A stretch of 15,616 nucleotides of DNA from Caldifarciminota bacterium. GTDB taxonomy: Bacteria; Hydrothermota; Tepidihabitantia; Tepidihabitantales; Tepidihabitantaceae. The position numbers and the translations under genes were made by a program. The notes under the pieces were generated by a model. That model did not search any database and had not been told where the DNA came from. It saw nothing but the letters and a program-made list of their open reading frames with translations. Positions 12,526-15,616 of this stretch are shown piece by piece. Within the stretch, counting starts at the first letter, position 1. Every line of letters begins with the position of its first letter. The DNA is taken from contig CAIVTL010000589.1 in NCBI GenBank assembly GCA_903908785.1, forward strand, positions 1-15,616, in the 5' to 3' direction.

Positions 12526-14421
12526 ATGTTGCGCTCTTACGTGTTTGCCCTTGTGTCCGTTCTGTGCCTGGTCGCGCCGTTGACGGCGCTTGACCGTTCC
12601 GGCGCCATCATGGAAGCCAAGATCTATTTCGGAGATACCCGCAACCTCGACCGGCTCGGCGACCTGGCCGGCGAACTGGACGTCCTCACCTGGGACAATG
12701 ACGCCTACGGTGGCTACCTGCTCATCGACACCGACGCGTCCCAGCTTGAACAAATCCGGGCCACGGGCCTGCTCGTGGATGTCACCTACGCTGACATCCG
12801 CCAAAAGTTCTACGAGATGACCGGAGTGCGGCCCGGCGACATCGATGCGGGCCGGAACTTCGGCTACTTCCTGACCTACTACGAGATGCAGGACACGCTG
12901 CAGAAGCTGGCCACCAGTTTCCCGACTGTCTGCGCGCGCACCACGCTGGGCCTGACACCCCAGGGGCGGCAGATGTGGTGCCTGAAGATTTCGGACAATC
13001 CCGGGACAACCGAAGGCGAGCCGGTGGTCTTCATAAACGCCGCGTCCCACGCCCGCGAGCCACTGGGCACCAGCACTTGCGTCGCCTTCGCCACCAAGAT
13101 ACTCTCCGAGTACGGCCACGATTCGGTCTCGACCTGGCTGGTCAACAACCGGGAGATTTACATCGTGCCGGTCATGAATCCGGACGGCTACGCCTACAAT
13201 TCGGACTCGGGCGGGTCTCAGTCCAACTGGCGCAAGAACCGCCGCGGCCCGGTGCCGCCGAACGTCGGCATCGACCTGAACCGCAACTACGGCTACAAGT
13301 GGGGCTATGACAACCAGGGTTCCTCCAACTACGCTGGGGACGAAACCTACCGCGGTCCATCCCGGTTCAGCGAGACTGAAACCCAGTTGGTTCGCGACTT
13401 CCTCGCGCAGTTCCAGCCCCACAACTGCATGGACTTCCACACCTTTGGCCAGTACAACATGTACCCGTGGGGATATGCAAACGTCCAGCCACCGGATGAA
13501 GCCGTGCTGAATGAGGCGGTCGATACGTTCCAGGCCAACAACCACTACCCGATGGGCCAGACCGGACAGGTTTATTCAACCATCTACCCGTGCAACGGTC
13601 TCTCGGTCGACTGGGAGTATTCGGACACTGCAGGCAAGTTCGTGACCTACGCCTACACCTGCGAACTCGGCGAGAACGACTTCTGGTACGGCTGGAATGA
13701 CTCGAACTACATCCGCAGCGAGGTGAATCTCAATCTTCCGAACCTCTACTATCTGACCCGGCTGGCCGGAGTCTTTTACGAGAAGGGGTCGGTGACTGTG
13801 GACGACTCCGCAGGCGGCAACAGCAACGGCCAGCTTGACCCGGGCGAGTTGTCGGGCATCTGGTTCACGGTCAAGAACCGGGCCATGCACCCGCTTGATT
13901 CCGCGACCGGCGTCACCGCCAGGCTCATCCCGGGCGACTCAGAGGTCGCCGTCCTCGACTCGAATCTCGCGTTCCCGACTGCGCTCCGCCGGTCATCGGT
14001 CAATGACCACGCGACCCAATTCCACATACTGGCTTCCGACGACATCCCGGCGGGCACCCATGTGCCGCTGCGGCTGGAACTGACCTACACCGACGCCGCG
14101 CACACCTACACTGAACCGGTGAACTACGAGGTAATCATCGGCACGCACCCGGTCGCCGTGTCCGAGTCGCCAAGCACCCTCTACCCTTCGCGCCTCTCCG
14201 CAATTCCGAACCCGGCGCGCGACCGTGTCCGGTTCAATGTCGCGCCGGCGGATGCCGCCGGACGGCTCGAGATATTCTCGCCGGAAGGCGCGAAGCTGGC
14301 GTCGGGCGCGACCGCGGGTTCTTTCGTTTGGGATTGCAGCAAGGTTCCGGCCGGCGTCTATTTCTGCCGTGTCGCCGCCGACCGGAATTGCGTTACTACC
14401 CGGGTATGCGTGACGCACTAG
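12526..14421 (+). CDS. Secreted zinc carboxypeptidase, peptidase family M14, with C-terminal sorting-like domain
   Basis: 631 residues. Residues 1-21 are a signal peptide. Residues about 27-95 resemble an activation propeptide. The M14 domain covers about 112-415, with zinc ligands His175 and Glu178 in SHAREPLG and His305 in CMDFHTFG, substrate-binding Arg near 239-240 and Asn252-Arg253 in IDLNRNYG, Tyr354 in STIYPCNG, and catalytic Glu380 in YTCELGEN. This set matches carboxypeptidase T/A-type enzymes, which remove C-terminal residues from peptides outside the cell. Residues 424-545 form a beta domain that opens with a DSAGGNSNGQLDPGE calcium-loop-like motif. Residues 550-631 (PNPARDRVRFNV, then VPAGVYFCRV) match a Por-secretion-type tail. 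The ATG directly abuts GAGGAGGA; the following TTG at 12529 has better spacing, so either start is possible. A promoter is seen at 12428-12455. Confidence 0.95.
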   Translation: MLRSYVFALVSVLCLVAPLTALDRSGAIMEAKIYFGDTRNLDRLGDLAGELDVLTWDNDAYGGYLLIDTDASQLEQIRATGLLVDVTYADIRQKFYEMTGVRPGDIDAGRNFGYFLTYYEMQDTLQKLATSFPTVCARTTLGLTPQGRQMWCLKISDNPGTTEGEPVVFINAASHAREPLGTSTCVAFATKILSEYGHDSVSTWLVNNREIYIVPVMNPDGYAYNSDSGGSQSNWRKNRRGPVPPNVGIDLNRNYGYKWGYDNQGSSNYAGDETYRGPSRFSETETQLVRDFLAQFQPHNCMDFHTFGQYNMYPWGYANVQPPDEAVLNEAVDTFQANNHYPMGQTGQVYSTIYPCNGLSVDWEYSDTAGKFVTYAYTCELGENDFWYGWNDSNYIRSEVNLNLPNLYYLTRLAGVFYEKGSVTVDDSAGGNSNGQLDPGELSGIWFTVKNRAMHPLDSATGVTARLIPGDSEVAVLDSNLAFPTALRRSSVNDHATQFHILASDDIPAGTHVPLRLELTYTDAAHTYTEPVNYEVIIGTHPVAVSESPSTLYPSRLSAIPNPARDRVRFNVAPADAAGRLEIFSPEGAKLASGATAGSFVWDCSKVPAGVYFCRVAADRNCVTTRVCVTH

Positions 14422-14425
14422 ACGA

Positions 14426-14482
14426 ATGGAAGGCCAGCGTAACATGGAACGAGACGACCGGGAGCGATTGACCCGACCATGA
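14426..14482 (+). CDS. Possible 18-residue leader peptide overlapping the GNAT start
   Basis: A short frame starts at ATG 14426-14428, five bases after the carboxypeptidase stop. A second in-frame ATG lies at 14444 with GGAAGG upstream. It ends in TGA at 14480-14482, sharing bases with the GNAT start as ATGA. The peptide is highly charged (MERDDRERLTRP at its end). The GNAT ATG has no good Shine-Dalgarno site of its own, so translation of this frame could feed ribosomes to it. Such a frame can also arise by chance, so confidence is low. Confidence 0.3.
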   Translation: MEGQRNMERDDRERLTRP

Positions 14483-15471
14483 CGGCACCGCAACTGAAAC
14501 TCGCGGTCAAGCCCGAAGTTCGTCCCCTGCGCCAGGATGATGCACGAAACGTCGCGTTGCTGGTCGCGGGCGTGTACGCGGAGCTCGGGTCGAAGCCGGC
14601 GATGTCCATCGAGCAGACCGAGCAGCTCTTCGCCACCCCCTGGCTCCAGAACGGGGCCGGCCTGGTGCTGGAGCGAGGCCCGGAAATGGCCGGGTACGGA
14701 TTCGCCCGGCCCACTCGATGGAAGGGACTCGACACCATCCAGCTCGGCTTGATACTGAAACAGGGATGCCGTGACCACGCGACTTATCACTTCCTCACCG
14801 ACCGGCTGTTGGAGGCTGCCGTCGAACTGGCTGCGAAGTACGAAATTCGGTATGTCACAATCCACTACCGCAGCACCGACACGGTTCATCCGCCGGTGGT
14901 CCGCGAGATTGGATTCGAGGAGCATCCGGTATCGATGCTCGGGTTCCGCCACGACTTGAGCATCATTCCCCGGCGACCTCTGCCTCCGGGATTCGTCCTC
15001 CGTCCGGCGCGACTCCCCGAGGAGAACAAGGTAGTGCTAGGCCTGTCCGGCAGGACGTTTGATGACCGTGACCGCCAGGGCGAGCCGCTATCCGGAGCCT
15101 ACCTCGATTTCGTGGCCGGCAAGCCCGGGTTCGACCCGCAACAAGTCCTGCTGGTCGAGAACGCCGGCGACCCGATTGCCCATGCCATCGTTGACGCCGC
15201 CGCGTACGATGGCGGCGGCTGCTATCACATCGTCGAGGTCGGTGTGCTGGCGGGCTCGCGCAACCTCGGCATCGGCTCGGCCCTGCTCAGCCATATCCTC
15301 GGCTGGATGAAAGCCCGGGGAACGCGCACCGCGCTCACCAGCATGTTCAGCAACAACCACGCCGCGACCCTGTACTGGCGGACTGGATTCCGGCCCGACC
15401 CGCTGCGCACGTTCCGCTTCTTCCACCGCAACGTCCTCCCTTCTCCCCGGACCCTGCCCCCCGGTCCCTGA
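14479..15471 (+). CDS. Tandem GNAT-family N-acetyltransferase
   Basis: 330 residues from the ATG at 14479. Two GNAT-like halves are visible: a degenerate one at about 12-160 and a complete one at about 171-316. The second carries the acetyl-CoA pyrophosphate-binding motif A, VEVGVLAGSRNLGIGSALL (252-270), with the R-x-x-G-x-G core at 261-266, and the usual Asn292-Asn293 and LYWRTGF end (298-304). Two-domain GNATs include mycothiol synthase and others in which only one half binds acetyl-CoA. The substrate (amine, amino acid or protein) cannot be read here. The last residues (PSPRTLPPGP) are translated from a heptamer repeat that also contains the stop codon. It lies 57 bp after the carboxypeptidase gene and 9 bp before purM, so co-transcription with purM is likely. 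Confidence 0.88.
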   Translation: MTAPQLKLAVKPEVRPLRQDDARNVALLVAGVYAELGSKPAMSIEQTEQLFATPWLQNGAGLVLERGPEMAGYGFARPTRWKGLDTIQLGLILKQGCRDHATYHFLTDRLLEAAVELAAKYEIRYVTIHYRSTDTVHPPVVREIGFEEHPVSMLGFRHDLSIIPRRPLPPGFVLRPARLPEENKVVLGLSGRTFDDRDRQGEPLSGAYLDFVAGKPGFDPQQVLLVENAGDPIAHAIVDAAAYDGGGCYHIVEVGVLAGSRNLGIGSALLSHILGWMKARGTRTALTSMFSNNHAATLYWRTGFRPDPLRTFRFFHRNVLPSPRTLPPGP

Positions 15472-15477
15472 CCCCGT
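15436..15477. repeat. Heptamer array over the GNAT stop codon
   Basis: Six C-rich units at a 7-nt step (CTCCCTT, CTCCCCG, GACCCTG, CCCCCCG, GTCCCTG, ACCCCGT). The stop codon TGA (15469-15471) is inside, and the array fills the gap to purM. Confidence 0.75.
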
Positions 15478-15480
15478 TCA

Positions 15481-15616
15481 ATGCTCTACCGTGACGCCGG
15501 CGTTGACATCAAGGCGATGGACGCAGTCAAGCGCCGGATTGCCGGCATTGCCCGTTCCACCTTCTCGCCGCAGGTTCTCTACGAGGACGGCCTTTTCGGC
15601 TCGCTCTGCCGGGTTC
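15481..15616 (+). CDS. purM: Phosphoribosylformylglycinamidine cyclo-ligase (AIR synthetase), 5' part only
   Basis: The first 45 codons are present before the right edge. The start MLYRDAGVDIKAMDAVKRRI matches the PurM N-terminus (Y-x-DAGVDI) closely, and the LYEDGLFGSLCRV segment matches the strand that follows. PurM closes the imidazole ring of aminoimidazole ribotide in purine synthesis, using ATP. No Shine-Dalgarno site is seen at the ATG, which follows the GNAT stop after 9 bp and lies beside the C-rich heptamer array. Coupling to GNAT translation or a shared RNA is likely. Confidence 0.9.
   Translation, partial: MLYRDAGVDIKAMDAVKRRIAGIARSTFSPQVLYEDGLFGSLCRV

Noticed and set aside
12086..12583. 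Possible gene in the divergent gap
   Set aside because: The translation is low complexity, crosses the heptamer array and the carboxypeptidase promoter, and overlaps the true start of that gene in another frame.
12211..13545. Long minus-strand open frame of 444 codons
   Set aside because: It lies opposite the M14 carboxypeptidase, is explained by GC-rich codon bias, and its translation has no recognisable motif.

Overview
This is a GC-rich bacterial chromosome segment with compact, mostly single-strand gene blocks and Shine-Dalgarno starts that often use GTG or TTG. Likely source (inference): an uncultured bacterium near the FCB / candidate division WOR-3 type. The clues are secreted proteins ending in a Por-secretion-like C-terminal domain, an archaeal-type (class V) fructose-1,6-bisphosphate aldolase/phosphatase, CsgG-like lipoproteins, and abundant low-complexity intergenic repeats. 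No RNA gene, CRISPR array or insertion sequence was seen.

Layout. Positions 1-4192 (minus strand) hold a cluster running 4Fe-4S ferredoxin, SppA protease, BFD-type [2Fe-2S] protein, and a DAO-family FAD oxidoreductase cut by the left edge. A sigma70-like promoter sits just upstream of the ferredoxin, whose stop overlaps the sppA start. The redox trio resembles the accessory and catalytic subunits of dye-linked proline/sarcosine-type dehydrogenases; sppA is an unexpected insertion in it. Positions 4452-6050 (minus) hold two small exported proteins and a short protein with YD-G repeats. Positions 6291-7807 (minus) hold a MoxR ATPase overlapping a YceD/DUF177 gene. Positions 7930-9260 (minus) hold two overlapping CsgG-like lipoprotein paralogues. 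Positions 9386-10507 (minus) hold the FBP aldolase/phosphatase with a clear promoter. Positions 10697-11980 (minus) hold a secreted YVTN beta-propeller. Positions 11981-12525 are a non-coding divergent region with a promoter facing each way. From 12526 (plus) come a secreted M14 zinc carboxypeptidase, a tandem GNAT acetyltransferase and the first 45 codons of purM.

The most unusual signal is not a gene. At least ten places carry degenerate tandem arrays with a 7-nt step (some 8 or 9). They fill gaps between genes, several are built as two inverted arms, and they run into coding ends: the stop codons of sppA, yceD and the GNAT gene lie inside them, and one array encodes the core of a signal peptide. 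They recall the heptanucleotide STRR repeats of filamentous cyanobacteria, but many different heptamers are used in one short region. Other notable points are an apparent outer-membrane beta-barrel domain fused to SppA, a His-rich/transmembrane insert in one CsgG paralogue, a beta-propeller that grew by two-blade duplications, and a possible 18-codon leader overlapping the GNAT start.
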